NCBI GenBank assembly: GCA_018105865.1
Contig: CM030837.1
Location: 5,285,475 to 5,349,474 of the forward strand
DNA from: Metaphire vulgaris
Taxonomy: Eukaryota; Annelida; Clitellata; Crassiclitellata; Megascolecidae
Direction: 5' to 3'
Length of the DNA: 64,000 bases
The notes below the pieces were generated by a model, which saw nothing but the letters and a program-made list of their open reading frames with translations, made no database searches and was not told the origin of the DNA. Positions 10,676-22,831 of the stretch are shown one piece after another. How positions within the stretch are numbered: the first letter of the stretch is position 1; each line of letters starts with the position of its first letter. The translations under genes and the position numbers were made by a program.

Positions 10676-10842
10676 CAGGGCGCAATTTTCGAGGGGAAGG
10701 GGGAATCTTCCCCACTGCCAAACTGCATCCCCTACTGCTACATCCCCACCACTACATCTCCCACTGCTACATTTCCTAACAACTACATCCCCCCAAGCTC
10801 GACATATCCCCCCTACTACTCCAGGTCACAAATCGCACCCTG
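10676..10842. mobile_element. hAT-type MITE, CAGGGCGCAATTT family, copy 1
   Basis: 167 bp. The left end is CAGGGCGCAATTT and the right end is the reverse complement of CAGGGTGCGATTTGTG. The target duplication is TGTACAGA/TGCACAGA (7 of 8). Inside are repeated CTACATCCCC phrases. A second copy is at 12980-13151. Confidence 0.88.
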
Positions 10843-11069
10843 TGCACAGATAACAGTAATTTGAGATGTTGCAGTTATTCTATAGTCAAAAGTTGTGCAC
10901 AATATAAAGAGGTCCCATGAATTGTAGTTATATTTTAGATCCATTGTATCAAGGTACAGGTTATATGACGACCTAATTCGACCCATCGGGGAGTGTTTCG
11001 CAGGCTGGGTGACTCAGAACTGGTTTTCCGTCAAATGACGCCAAAATTTTATACTGTACAGTGTACACT

Positions 11070-11415
11070 TATCAAGGGGCCATTGCATAATTACGTAACG
11101 CAGGAGGGTGGGGTCCTTGAAAACGTTACGAAATGTTGCGTGGGTGGGTGAATGGGTGTAAGTTTAACGTTACGTAACGCTTTTAAAACCGATTTACCAA
11201 CGGTAAAGAGCTACGGATTTAGATTTTGGGCATATAGTGGCCATTATTACACTAGGTTACGTTTGACGTTAATATCTGTCATCGAACATCAGGGAGACAG
11301 TTTATTAAATACGTCATATCATTATGCTTGTATCGTATTAATGACGTTACAGAGTGGGTGGTGGGTGGATAAAAATAGCCCATTTCCAGCGTGACGTAAT
11401 TATACACTGACCCAG
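11070..11415. mobile_element. Probable TIR element with ATAATTACGTAACG ends
   Basis: GCATAATTACGTAACGC near 11090 is matched by an inverted GTGACGTAATTATAC near 11390, with GTTACG-type phrases repeated between. The ends resemble the element at 870-998. Boundaries and target duplication are uncertain. Confidence 0.5.
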
Positions 11416-12312
11416 TGACCCTCCACCCCAACTATTGTGCTGTACTACTGACAAGCACTGTTTTGACAAAAGTCCAATTACTAATTAATCCAATCTAAGT
11501 TACTGCTGTAAAGAACCTTGATGTGTCCAGAAAAAATTAGGTTATTTGATTGAATTGCTTAGGCCTATTTGTGTAATAAGCCAACTAGTTTAAAGTATTT
11601 TTAACAAAAATTCACTTGATATTCGAAGATCTAATCTGTAACGGGAACAGACTTAGGCCTATAAACTAATACAGCAACATGAATATACACTGTGCGTGCA
11701 AATAATTCATGTTTCAAAAATGTGTAACTTTATATGTTGTGCATGAATTTGTCTATTTGTGTTTTGAAAAATATTGCATCAACGGTAAAGAAATTGATAA
11801 CATAGTTTATCTGAGAGATGCAGTCTTCCTAGTGGAAAGTCTGATGCAAATTGTTCGTTATGAATAGTACTGACCTGCCTTGCAGCTAAAGCGATTTCTT
11901 GAAACGTCAAATGGGCGCAACGGAATAGCAGATGACTGCAAATGAAGGCTGATTTGCATACCGTGTAATGCAGCACAGCCATAGTGTTAAGTCCATGGAA
12001 TGCACATATAATGAAATTCTAACCCTAACTCTAAGGTAATCACAGCCCTAACCCAACGATGTCCGGTTTTCTTCAAAAAATCAGGTCACTTTACTCATAA
12101 TAAGAAAGTGTAACTTTCTTTAGTTCTCTGCATTTTTCAAATGCAGAGGCCTGCTGTACCTTGGCTACAGAATAAAGTAAGACTTTTAGAATGAGTTTTG
12201 TCTTGCATTGATAGTGTAGTACTACAGTATTGGTATTTTTCATAGTCTTCATAGCTGCCTTCCTACTTCCGCTTTGATTGATCTCTGAAATTGGCCTGGT
12301 CTTTTGCTAGGC
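11416..12312. other. Intergenic, no feature recognised
   Basis: AT-rich sequence without a convincing exon or repeat boundary. It holds several AGGCCTA palindromes, a motif seen across the whole window. Confidence 0.4.
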
Positions 12313-12513
12313 CAGGGCCTTTTTTAGCGTGCAGTGATATGCAAAGTGTGCCATGATAAATTGAAATGTAGAGTGTTAAAATGAATAGGGCCTACTTTCT
12401 GTGCTTTGTGCAGTGATAGATTTTCTGGGCTACCTTTTTTGCTAGTTTTTACGAGGATGTCCACAAATTTTCTGAGTTTAGTGCAACGATAAATTTTACT
12501 TCGGAAAGCTCTG
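12313..12513. mobile_element. hAT-type MITE, CCTTTTTAACGTGCAGTG family, copy 1
   Basis: 201 bp, with left end CAGGGCCTTTTTTAGCG and right end ..GCTCTG. The target duplication is TGCTAGGC/TGCTGGGC (7 of 8). It contains a degenerate shared core, ACCTTTTTTGCTAG. Copies are at 30730 and 59939. Confidence 0.8.
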
Positions 12514-12528
12514 TGCTGGGCCTATATA

Positions 12529-12929
12529 GGGCTGTCCATTAATTGTGTCAACAATTTTTTTTACAATTTTGGCCCCTCCCCCTTGTCAACAACTGTCAAA
12601 TTTCAGTTACCTCCTATAATTATGCCAAAAACTTTTGACCCCTCGCCCGATCAATGACAGGTCCCAATAACAAGGTTATTATTTTTGCGGTGATGACCAT
12701 TTTTCCATTTTTTGCTCATCGAGTGCCAAAATGTGGTGGTGATTACCTTTTTTGCCATGCTTTTTCCATTGTAATAAGTAGTATTCCTTGAAATTTCCTA
12801 TTTTTTTGATTATTTGTAAAAAGTGAAATTGTTGACGTCAACTTCTCTTTGCCCCCTCCCCTGTCAACAACTGTCAAACTTTTCAAACCTCCTCCCCATA
12901 AATTGTTGACGCAATTAATGGACAGCCCC
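12529..12929. mobile_element. TIR element, GGGCTGTCCATTAATTG ends
   Basis: About 401 bp with long inverted ends (GGGCTGTCCATTAATTG and its complement ending at about 12929). TGTCAACAACTGTCAAA phrases occur near both ends. The flanks show TA on each side, so a 2-bp TA duplication is possible, which would not be hAT. No transposase is present. Confidence 0.75.
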
Positions 12930-12979
12930 TATGGAGTTGAAGTACCATCGATTGGTGCCTTGAATATTATCATTGACGC

Positions 12980-13151
12980 CAGGGCGCGATTTGTAGGGAG
13001 CGAAGGGGGAATTCTCCCACTGCCCAACTGCATCCTCCCTACTGCTACATCCTCCAACCACTACATCCCCCACTGCTACACTTCCCCAGCAACTACATCC
13101 CCCAAGCTCGACATATCCCCCCCACTGCTCCAGGTCACAAATTGCACCCTG
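12980..13151. mobile_element. hAT-type MITE, CAGGGCGCAATTT family, copy 2
   Basis: 172 bp. The ends are CAGGGCGCGATTTG and the reverse complement of CAGGGTGCAATTTGTG. The target duplication is ATTGACGC/ATTGGCGC (7 of 8). The interior is close to the copy at 10676. Confidence 0.88.
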
Positions 13152-13159
13152 ATTGGCGC

Positions 13160-13741
13160 TATAGAAATTCTTGAATAATAATAAACCTTTACGCAGATAA
13201 AAGGAACAAATGAGGAAACACTTGAAATGTCGCAGCTTTCAAAGGTGAATTTTAACAAATGTTTCTACGTGTCGACAACGTGTCGAACAATGACTAAGCC
13301 TACAGTATATGCATGAATGTGCATAAATAACACGAGCATTAAAATACCAAGCATATTTATTGTCGAAATATAAAAGCAATCTAATTAGTGTATGAATAAC
13401 GTTGACGGGTTGAAATGCTACGCAAATAAAGTAGTGTAGGTCTACTAGTAGTAGTAACAGCGATGCCATATCTAAGCTTATATGGATTGTCTTGACATAC
13501 AGTAATACGGAATATAGGCTTACTCTCGGTATGTTTCCGCGTGTCTATATGTTTATATATGCGCAAATAGTATTTCTAATCTTGAACTTCTTTAACAATT
13601 TTGAAATAAGGAGACCCTAAATTTAAAGCAAATTTGCAATTGCTTAAAATAAGTGTTCACATCAATCGGGAGCCGATTTCAATAAAAGACCGGTTACAGA
13701 GTAACTTTTTGCAGACCTAATGTCACTTTCGGAGAATACAT
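13160..13741. other. Downstream flank of the very large GTPase gene
   Basis: No gene recognised. This lies beyond the 3' end of the minus-strand GTPase gene and may hold its 3' UTR. A minus-strand AATAAA (plus-strand TTTATT) occurs near 13355. Confidence 0.35.
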
Positions 13742-16700
13742 TCAAAATTTATACTCTATCTTGCTTCGAATGGATGATAGACTCTTTTCCAAATCCAGAT
13801 TCACGCAAGCGCACTCTTTGAGTTCTTTCTTGTTAGCTGGCAATAAATTGTGACGTTTCGCGATGTCCTCGTGAAGCTCTTGGAAGAACCAGCGCATCAA
13901 TTCGTCGAACTCTGTGGTGTAGTGCACCGCAAATTTCCAATCTTTGAAATGTTCGACCTTAGCGGTAGACCACAACACACCGGCATCGATGTCGTAAAAC
14001 TCCCTAAAATACACTCTTTGTGTATCTTTCCAAGCATGACAAGGTTCAGCCAACAATTCTTTCGTATTTCGATTATGAGTGCCCCCCAGTCCAGGAGGCT
14101 GATGACATGTGTGATGAACGTCTATTTCCCTACCGGTTTCTTTGCCAATATTGTGATCTCGCGAACCCCAACACAGAGCACCGCACCAGAAGCAGCTTTC
14201 AGTACAACCCAATCTCCCCATGATTGCTGGATCATCGGAAACAGAAGAACACTTGTACACTCGCCCTTCATTAGAAGTTGGATAGCTTTCTAATTCCCGT
14301 ACTAAGCTACGCTTAAATGTATCGGTATCGAAATCTTTCAGACTTAACTTGCTGTAATACTGATCATCACTGTGCTTGATGTAATCTTCAACAATCTTGT
14401 CAATTTCTGATTTTGTGGAACATTTCATAATGTTGCGAATAGCTTCTTCTAACTCAGACGTTAGAGTTTTCTCATATTCTTCGGTCACTTTTTCTATTTC
14501 ATGCATTGAATTGATCTCCTTTATAAACCATTTCTCAATTGATGTCTTTGGATCGCCAAAATGTTCAAGAGCCCGCTCGTGTTCATGATTATCGACCTCT
14601 GTTGCCAATTGTTGAAAATATTGCAATCGCACGGTTTCGGCATTTGTTGTCCAAGGCATATCTTTTACCGTCTTGATTTTCACCGAATATGCTTGTTGTA
14701 TAGCAATAGCCTTTATCGATTTACACAGTACTTGTGCAACAATTACTCCTTCGCCTGCGCCAGAAAACCCAAACTTTAACCTGGTTGTTATTTCCCGTAT
14801 GTAATCTTGACGCTTTTGTTCAAGGATTTCACTGGGTTTGTTTTCTTTGTTCCATATTATTTGCAGATCAATCATCTTGTCTCTCAGATTTTGTAAGGTG
14901 TAAACTACAAGATGCTTCTTAAAATTGTCGTGCAGCACCAATCCACACTTGTTTTCGAATGACTTTATTGTGTCTGGAAAGCCGTTTTTTATTTCACTGA
15001 CCATGCCATCTTCAAAATTTAAGCCAACTGTACGCCAATTGTCAGCTCTATTTTGAAAAACTGTTGATACGAGACTATTTAGTTCGTCTTTTAAGCTGTG
15101 CATGCATTTTCCATCTAACGTTTTGTTAGATGAAAACCTGTAGCCGCCGTCCTGTGGTTTTTCGGAATTAACGGCGTTGAGCGTGAGTAAAATGTCTACA
15201 GTTATTCTTTTTTCAAACTCTTGCAAGATGTCTGGCAACAATCCATTTTGTACATATTCACGGTTCAAAACGTTATGTATCTTATCGGAGATATCATTTG
15301 AAGCAGGAAGCCTATTGCTCATTTGTTGCAGTGTGAAAATTTCAAAATCTCGTGTACAATTGTCACTTAGTTGTACTTTGAACTCTTCTTCGTAGTCTTT
15401 AATTAGTTTCAAAAAAGCATTTCTTATATCTCTGACCATTTTAAGTCCAAACTCTTTTCCTTTTGGTCTGTCATTATTATAGCCCAACAAAACACTTGTG
15501 ATCGTTTGGTTCAAGCCGGAAATCATCCTATTCATCTGCTTCTCGTTCAGTTTCTTAATGTCAGTGTTGGTTGTTGAAAGCCCGATCTGCTTTTTCAGCC
15601 AATTAGTTGCGCCCTTAACTTTGGAAGATAACCAACCTACGTTTTCAACTAGTAAGCTGTCTAAAATAATCGGTGACTTGAACCGTTCTGGTATGTCAGT
15701 CCCAGCATATTCAATAGTAACCGCCTCATAGAAATATTCTCCTAAATTGGGATGCGTTTCCTTTGAAGCAGCTATTTCTTTCAACGATGACCAAACTTTA
15801 TCAACGAATCTGTTTATTTCTTCGTCCGAATATTGACCATGTGGTCTTTCGTTTAGTGCATTTTCTAATTCCTTTTTGATTAATTCAGAAAACTCTAAAA
15901 AGTAGCCTTGCCTCACAATTGATCCTTCGAAAGCTTGTCTCAGCATATTTAAAGTGACTATGATCAATCGATCACGATGCTCTTTCAATGAACTGACCAC
16001 GTCTACTTCCCATTCAGTTCCAGATATCGCAGAAAGAAGACTGTCGTAGTTTGTCTTAAATGTTTTGCATGCATCACAGTCTACTTTTCTTTCAATGTCA
16101 CTGCCTATTTCGTCTGGCTCGTTGAAGGAAAAATGTTGTCCAACGCATTTATACGGAATCTGTTCCAACAAATGTTCAAATGTTTCGAAGAGTTTCTCAC
16201 GCAATTCATCAGTTTTCGTTTCCTTTTTGTCTAATATCAAAGAACCAATAAGTTCTCTGATTTTTTTTGAAAATACTTCCCGATGAAAGCGAATAGATAC
16301 GTCAATTTCTTCCTTGACTTTCGCAATTTTTTTTTCAAAAATGAGAAATTCTGTAAGATGCTTGACATTCTTAAAATTTAGAGCAAAGTTTTCTCCTTTT
16401 ACACAATTCCAGTAACTCTCGAATTGATGAAACCAAATTTCAAACGTGGTTTTGGTTTTGCAGTTTTTTGCTCTTTTCAGAAGTATTTCGTATAAATTAA
16501 CGACATCGTCATGGTAAGTTTCCGACGGAGGCGAATTTACACTGGATCCATCTTTAAATGCTCCGAAATGTTTGAAAAGGTCTCCCGAATGAATGCGTGT
16601 TACTAATTCTTCCAGACATTCTGCCGAAGCGGAACCAATTTCTACATCATTCTTGCTGATTAGCTCAAATGCATTGTTTATTGCTTCACAGAACTGACCC

Positions 16701-18823
16701 TTTGCCTGATCAATTTTTGCAACATTTCGTTCTTGTAAATGCTGAACCATAAGAATATCTGGTCTTATTCCGCCTGATCTCAGTCGTGCCATTGCTATTA
16801 TAGCTATCTGCAAAATTTCGGTCATTTCCACCATTCCTTCACCAAGAATGTTTACTATTGTCAAATTACTAATGCCCATTGCAAACGTTGCCATGAGTCG
16901 ATCTTTCTGACTCGATTTTTCGTCATTCATTTTCTCTGGTGAACATAGACCTTCGGTGTCTATCAAAAGAATGCAGTCAAATCCGTGTGATTTGCGCAGC
17001 CCTTTGTTGAGGAAAATCATTCTCATAAAGAGACCGCGGCTGCATCGACCCACGGAAACGGCAAACCTACACGAAAACATGGCATTTAAGAGAGTAGATT
17101 TTCCAGAAGACTGCAAACCTATTATACTAATCACGAATACTTTGAGGTCTGGCTTTACATTCTTAACGCTATTAAATATAGCCTGAATCCAAATTGATTG
17201 CATTTCGCCTGAATCGCCATCCAGAATTTCGATGGCATGTCCTCTTACTAGTAATTTCGCCAAATGATCAGGGAGTTTCTGCAAATTAGCCAGCTTTTTC
17301 AAGGCACTATCCGTCATGCTCTTGGTGTAGACTTGTCCTAGAACACGGAAGAAATGTTCTTGACCTAAGTTAAGGTCGTCGACTTGTTGCATCGCTCTTT
17401 GCAATTCATCGCGTGCTATCTTTAGTTTTCTTTCATGCTTCAATCTGCTCTCAGCATTCGTTTTCTTAGGAGCTTGGACAATACTTCGCAATGTCTCGTT
17501 TGCCTTGCGGACATCAGTTTGAGCAGAGACGGATGCCGTATACGAGAGTTCGGAGAGTTTCTTTTCTAAATAAATCAGCGAATTTTTTGCCTGTTCCGCA
17601 GGAAGACAAAATATGGTCAATGACAACTGACATAGAGTTTTCAACTCCGATGGCCATGAGCTGTACTTAATCCCCTTAATATTTCTCATTTGTTGCTTGA
17701 TCTTAAGACAACCACTTTTGCAAACATACTCCATAATATCATCTACGTGCTGGCAATTTATGGTTTTATAATATCGTAGAAGGCTATCACCGTCAGGCGT
17801 TGAAGCTTGTCCCACACGATCAGATTCATTGATTTGCTTCTGTGCCAAACATTGTTCGATTACTCGGACCAACGTTTCCTGAGTTTCGTGGTTGGTCAGT
17901 GAATCCGTGAAGATGTCATAATCATCGGTTTCGTTATGGTCAGGGTTGACCAAAAGATGGACTCTGCTGCTACTGGAAAGAATTTCTTTCAGCTGAATGA
18001 GTTTCTCTTCCGAACAGTCCGGCATTTGGAACACGATAAATGAAGACGAGAGCTTTGCTAAATATTTAATCGCATCGATATGCAACAGAGCATCGCCATG
18101 CAGATTCGCCAAAAGAACGACTTTTTGTGGTTGACTTTTATACTGTTCACTGATTGTAAGTTTCCAACTCATATCGCTACAAGTGTCTTGCGTTAACCAA
18201 ATCATCTCAACCATCCCATCGAGTGTTTGGGGACGCCCATACTTACTTCCCGGTTCAACGCAGGATGAAAACACATGCTGCTTTTTCATCATTTGATTAA
18301 GAATTGTACTTTTTCCAATGTTGTTGTTGCCAATTCGCACAGCAACAATCATACGAAATTGATCAGAGAAAAGGTGGTTCTCGATTATCTCACCAGGAGT
18401 CGACTCACACTTGATGACGATGTTCTTTATTAGTGAGAGAGTGATAATGAATTTATCTTCTTCTGTTAAGTCTTTGATGACCAGTGGAATTGTCATGTTA
18501 AACTTCGCCAATTTCACTACAATATCTTGTGCAACAATCCTATCAGCCGCATTCAGCACCAGCGTTAAGAAGTCAATTCTTGATATGGAATATCCCACAG
18601 AGGTATATGTCTTCTTCTTTAAAGACTTCCGTTTCAAAATTGAACTGATATTGAGAGGAGTTACAACGTTTCCGTTCCACATTTTGATACGCTGGATTAA
18701 GTACGGAGAAATGTCTTGCCAAAATTTCTCCAAATCTCCTTCTTCAGCAATTGGCTTCTGCAAAATTGGACTTAGTTCCGAATAGTTAATGTCTGCCAGC
18801 CATCCACAAAACTGATTTTCCAT
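13742..18823 (-). CDS. Interferon-induced very large GTPase homologue (GVIN/VLIG/URGCP family)
   Basis: An uninterrupted 1693-codon reading frame from ATG at 18823, encoded in one exon as is usual for this family. Residues about 155-310 match the degenerate N-terminal nucleotide-binding-like region (IGNNNIGKST near 162-171). The VLIG-type G domain has a P-loop GLQSSGKST at about 566-574 and the G3 motif DTEGL near 623. A long mostly helical region follows. A C-terminal Cys/His cluster near 1535-1585 (CFWCGALCW, then HHTCHQPPGLGG) is characteristic of the family. Vertebrate members are cytosolic or nuclear proteins, several induced by interferon; the biochemical role is poorly known. Length is between URGCP and the roughly 2400-residue GVIN proteins. 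A CACTAAAG just upstream could be a splice acceptor joining a non-coding 5' exon. The position between two duplicated B-box genes suggests an immune locus. Plus-strand frames here are shadows. Confidence 0.95.
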   Translation of the reverse strand: MENQFCGWLADINYSELSPILQKPIAEEGDLEKFWQDISPYLIQRIKMWNGNVVTPLNISSILKRKSLKKKTYTSVGYSISRIDFLTLVLNAADRIVAQDIVVKLAKFNMTIPLVIKDLTEEDKFIITLSLIKNIVIKCESTPGEIIENHLFSDQFRMIVAVRIGNNNIGKSTILNQMMKKQHVFSSCVEPGSKYGRPQTLDGMVEMIWLTQDTCSDMSWKLTISEQYKSQPQKVVLLANLHGDALLHIDAIKYLAKLSSSFIVFQMPDCSEEKLIQLKEILSSSSRVHLLVNPDHNETDDYDIFTDSLTNHETQETLVRVIEQCLAQKQINESDRVGQASTPDGDSLLRYYKTINCQHVDDIMEYVCKSGCLKIKQQMRNIKGIKYSSWPSELKTLCQLSLTIFCLPAEQAKNSLIYLEKKLSELSYTASVSAQTDVRKANETLRSIVQAPKKTNAESRLKHERKLKIARDELQRAMQQVDDLNLGQEHFFRVLGQVYTKSMTDSALKKLANLQKLPDHLAKLLVRGHAIEILDGDSGEMQSIWIQAIFNSVKNVKPDLKVFVISIIGLQSSGKSTLLNAMFSCRFAVSVGRCSRGLFMRMIFLNKGLRKSHGFDCILLIDTEGLCSPEKMNDEKSSQKDRLMATFAMGISNLTIVNILGEGMVEMTEILQIAIIAMARLRSGGIRPDILMVQHLQERNVAKIDQAKGQFCEAINNAFELISKNDVEIGSASAECLEELVTRIHSGDLFKHFGAFKDGSSVNSPPSETYHDDVVNLYEILLKRAKNCKTKTTFEIWFHQFESYWNCVKGENFALNFKNVKHLTEFLIFEKKIAKVKEEIDVSIRFHREVFSKKIRELIGSLILDKKETKTDELREKLFETFEHLLEQIPYKCVGQHFSFNEPDEIGSDIERKVDCDACKTFKTNYDSLLSAISGTEWEVDVVSSLKEHRDRLIIVTLNMLRQAFEGSIVRQGYFLEFSELIKKELENALNERPHGQYSDEEINRFVDKVWSSLKEIAASKETHPNLGEYFYEAVTIEYAGTDIPERFKSPIILDSLLVENVGWLSSKVKGATNWLKKQIGLSTTNTDIKKLNEKQMNRMISGLNQTITSVLLGYNNDRPKGKEFGLKMVRDIRNAFLKLIKDYEEEFKVQLSDNCTRDFEIFTLQQMSNRLPASNDISDKIHNVLNREYVQNGLLPDILQEFEKRITVDILLTLNAVNSEKPQDGGYRFSSNKTLDGKCMHSLKDELNSLVSTVFQNRADNWRTVGLNFEDGMVSEIKNGFPDTIKSFENKCGLVLHDNFKKHLVVYTLQNLRDKMIDLQIIWNKENKPSEILEQKRQDYIREITTRLKFGFSGAGEGVIVAQVLCKSIKAIAIQQAYSVKIKTVKDMPWTTNAETVRLQYFQQLATEVDNHEHERALEHFGDPKTSIEKWFIKEINSMHEIEKVTEEYEKTLTSELEEAIRNIMKCSTKSEIDKIVEDYIKHSDDQYYSKLSLKDFDTDTFKRSLVRELESYPTSNEGRVYKCSSVSDDPAIMGRLGCTESCFWCGALCWGSRDHNIGKETGREIDVHHTCHQPPGLGGTHNRNTKELLAEPCHAWKDTQRVYFREFYDIDAGVLWSTAKVEHFKDWKFAVHYTTEFDELMRWFFQELHEDIAKRHNLLPANKKELKECACVNLDLEKSLSSIRSKIEYKF

Positions 18824-19347
18824 AAGTTTCTTTAGTGAATGAAATCTTTGTTCTGGAATCGCAAGTTAATGAACTCATCATAAAGATTGCCATTTCACAA
18901 ACTTAATCAATTTCAATCGTTTACCATCACGCTATTGGAGTGACAAAAAATAAAAAATTGCATAGAAATCTAGTTATTAGTACAGCTGTAAATGGAATTA
19001 CAAAATCAGTAGTGGGCAATAATAGCCAAATTCAGTGATCGTTGGTTGAGGCAATACCATCAGTAACTGACAGAAATAGAGACAGAGCTGCAGACTGGTG
19101 TCGAAAGACGGCAAGTAGATAAATATTCAGCATGCCTTACACTGTGCAGATCAACATTCAGCACTGCAAACATGGGTAAGTAGGTAAGTAAAATCTCGTC
19201 AATTCTATAGCGCTTTCAAAAGCATCGCGGCAGTAGCTCCTTATTCCTATGCGCTTAACCTTAGTATGAAGTTGCTATAGCCAAAGGTGGCGGTCATTCA
19301 TGCAAGGTCATTTATTCCAAAGGGTTAATGTGGTTGGAACGTTAAAT
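18824..19347. other. Upstream of the very large GTPase gene
   Basis: Probable promoter or 5' UTR region of the minus-strand GTPase gene. No TATA box, interferon-response-like element or exon could be assigned with confidence by eye. Confidence 0.35.
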
Positions 19348-20062
19348 CTATGAAGGAACTGATTTTTTAAAATGAGAAATGCTTTGAATATTATTTAGAA
19401 AGAAAAACTCGAGGATATGTTGCAAGAAGTGAAGGAAAATGTGACTTATAATTTTTGACCGTGGTGTAGACAGCGTAGGGAGGGGGGAATTGAGTACCAA
19501 AGTTCTGAGTTTGATATCAAGGTAGGGACGAAGGCGACGTAGATCGCGAATGTGAGCATAACAGGTCTTTGATAGTTGTGATATGTGAGCTCCAAAATTT
19601 AGAGAGGAGTAAAAAGTAAATTCAAGATTTTTGCAGTCGAAACAATGGGTTATTATTGTGTCTGGGGCTAAAATCAGTGAGATTTTCAATCATTAATTTG
19701 TCGATTGCCAGATCATTAAAATACCATTTCTCGTGTAACAGACAACTGAACAAAGTAAGCATGCAGCAAAAATGATGTGAATGCTTATTAGTCAGACGTT
19801 GTCTATTTGCTCTTAGCAATGCCTGTCGCTCAACGGCAGGTCGCTCAGGTCGGGTGTGTTTTCTTTGTAAATAGCTTACGCAAACATCGTGGATGCGTTT
19901 TCTACATGCATTGGGTCAAACAAATTAAGTGCGTAATTTATTGAAGTTAGCAAATGATGGGCTAAGTACGGACCCTGTACGTACGGACTCCGCCCCACAG
20001 TACGGACTCCGCCCCACAGAGAGTTTCCCACCGCACATTAGTGACATTACAGATTGCATTAT

Positions 20063-20140
<78 letters not shown>

Positions 20141-20560
20141 TAGTTATCCACCGCAAGGAGGAACCACACACACCGACCGATATCTCGAGTCGGCGAATAA
20201 GGAGATTATGATCTACAGAATCAAATGCCGACGAGAGGTCAAGAAGACAGGAGTGCAAGTCTCCCGTTCGGCACATCATCAACAAGATCATTGAAAATCT
20301 TAAGAATAGCGGATTCAGTGACAGTCGAGTGCCCCCGACGATAGGCTGACTGATCGTGCGGCATGAGTCTATTAGCAGTGAGAAACCCTATGACTCATAG
20401 GCTATGAGCTGCCTGTTAACAACCCTCTTTAACAGCTTAGATAGAAACGTAAGATTGGAGACTGGTCTGTAGCTCGCAATTCCGACGGATCAAGCCCCGG
20501 CCGTTTCAAATGGCTAGTTGTCAAGCGTTCCTGCTAAACAAGTAACCGTAGCCTATATAT
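19348..20560 (-). pseudogene. CR1/L2-like reverse transcriptase remnant (copy B)
   Basis: Minus-strand phrases run in order: ..KLLKRVVNRQL.., then LLDLSSAFDSVDHNLLIRRL, then SSLRWITSYL. The coding then runs into a (GA)n array. It resumes with LNFGAHISQLSKTCY and LRRLRPYLD, typical of the region after the reverse transcriptase domain. Stops and frameshifts make it a pseudogene. From about 19690 it is homologous to the copy at 1146-1850. The GA array seems to have replaced part of the coding sequence. Confidence 0.8.
20064..20134. repeat. (GA)n microsatellite in copy B
   Basis: About 71 bp of GA dinucleotides, roughly twice the run at the paralogous site 1502-1534. Confidence 0.93.
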
Positions 20561-20730
20561 TTACCGGCGACCGGTAATAAGGTAAACGGTTTCAGGGAGA
20601 GGCTCTTGCCTATTTTAATATACTGACTGCTCATATCTGAAACATCGTTCTCGCTCACTCACTCATTCACTCACTCGGTCACTCATCCGTTCATTCGATC
20701 GCTTGCTCTCTCTGTCTCTGTCTGTCTGTC

Positions 20731-20735
<5 letters not shown>

Positions 20736-20781
<46 letters not shown>
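20736..20781. repeat. (CT)n microsatellite
   Basis: CT run preceded by looser CTGT and CACT-CATT repeats (20650-20735). It ends exactly where similarity to the retrotransposon 3' part begins. Confidence 0.9.
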
Positions 20782-22111
<1,330 letters not shown>

Positions 22112-22831
22112 CTAACCTCTATTTGATGTTGAAATCACCGTCATATTCTTTTCCTGGCTTTCTACAGACGGAACTGAAAGGATATCGATTTTCTGGTTAG
22201 TTGAGAGCATTTTATTTCCCTTCCTCTTCTTAGTAGACTCGGCTTGGAAGTTACCGTCGTCCGGGCTTTCTTCTTGAGTTGCTTTGGAAGATTCGGGAAG
22301 GACATCTGTTGTCTGGTTAGTCAATATCATTGTCTTCTCATCTCTGTTCTCGGTCGGTTCTGCTTGGAAGTTTCTGTCATCCGGGTTTTCTTCTCGAGTT
22401 GTTTTGGAAGAAGTAGAAAGAGTGTCTGTTGTCTGCGTTGTCGAGGAAATGGCTTCTTCAGTTTCTCCTTTTTCCGGAAACTCTTCTATTGCAACAATTA
22501 CGTGGTTCTTCGACATTTTCTGTCTTAAATGTTGGTCCTTACATCTCTCGCACAGATTCTCATCGCAATCAATACAACGCATTGTTGCTAAAATTTTCCC
22601 ATCCTGATGCTCATCCCAATTTATTCTGCAAGGTTCGCAAAGATATGGCTCTGTCTTTTCCTGCCTGATTTCATCATCCATATTTATAGGCCTATATCTT
22701 TTAATACAACTGACACGAGTATAACACCCTGATAACCTTTGGCTATTACATTCTCTCAAAAGGTCGAAGCAAATATCATGTCCACGTTCATTACAATGTA
22801 ATAACGCCAATGTAGTCTGCTCTTTCGCGTT
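22112..22831 (-). CDS. B-box zinc-finger protein with CARD-like start (copy B), terminal exon
   Basis: Paralogue of the gene at 5691-6899, again starting in phase 0 after a CAG acceptor (minus strand, AG at 22833-22832). It encodes the same CARD-like segment (ERGHDICFDLLRECNSQRL), a B-box with all zinc ligands (CEPC, CIDC, CERC, HLRQ, NHV), about two 40-residue Ser/Thr/Glu-rich repeats instead of six, and a different short C-terminus ending STSNRG. The zinc finger is better conserved between copies than the repeat region, which argues that both were functional after duplication. The upstream exon was not found. Confidence 0.75.
   Translation of the reverse strand, partial: NAKEQTTLALLHCNERGHDICFDLLRECNSQRLSGCYTRVSCIKRYRPINMDDEIRQEKTEPYLCEPCRINWDEHQDGKILATMRCIDCDENLCERCKDQHLRQKMSKNHVIVAIEEFPEKGETEEAISSTTQTTDTLSTSSKTTREENPDDRNFQAEPTENRDEKTMILTNQTTDVLPESSKATQEESPDDGNFQAESTKKRKGNKMLSTNQKIDILSVPSVESQEKNMTVISTSNRG

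Noticed and set aside
13850..18785. Many small plus-strand frames over the GTPase gene
   Set aside because: They are shadows of the 1693-codon minus-strand frame.
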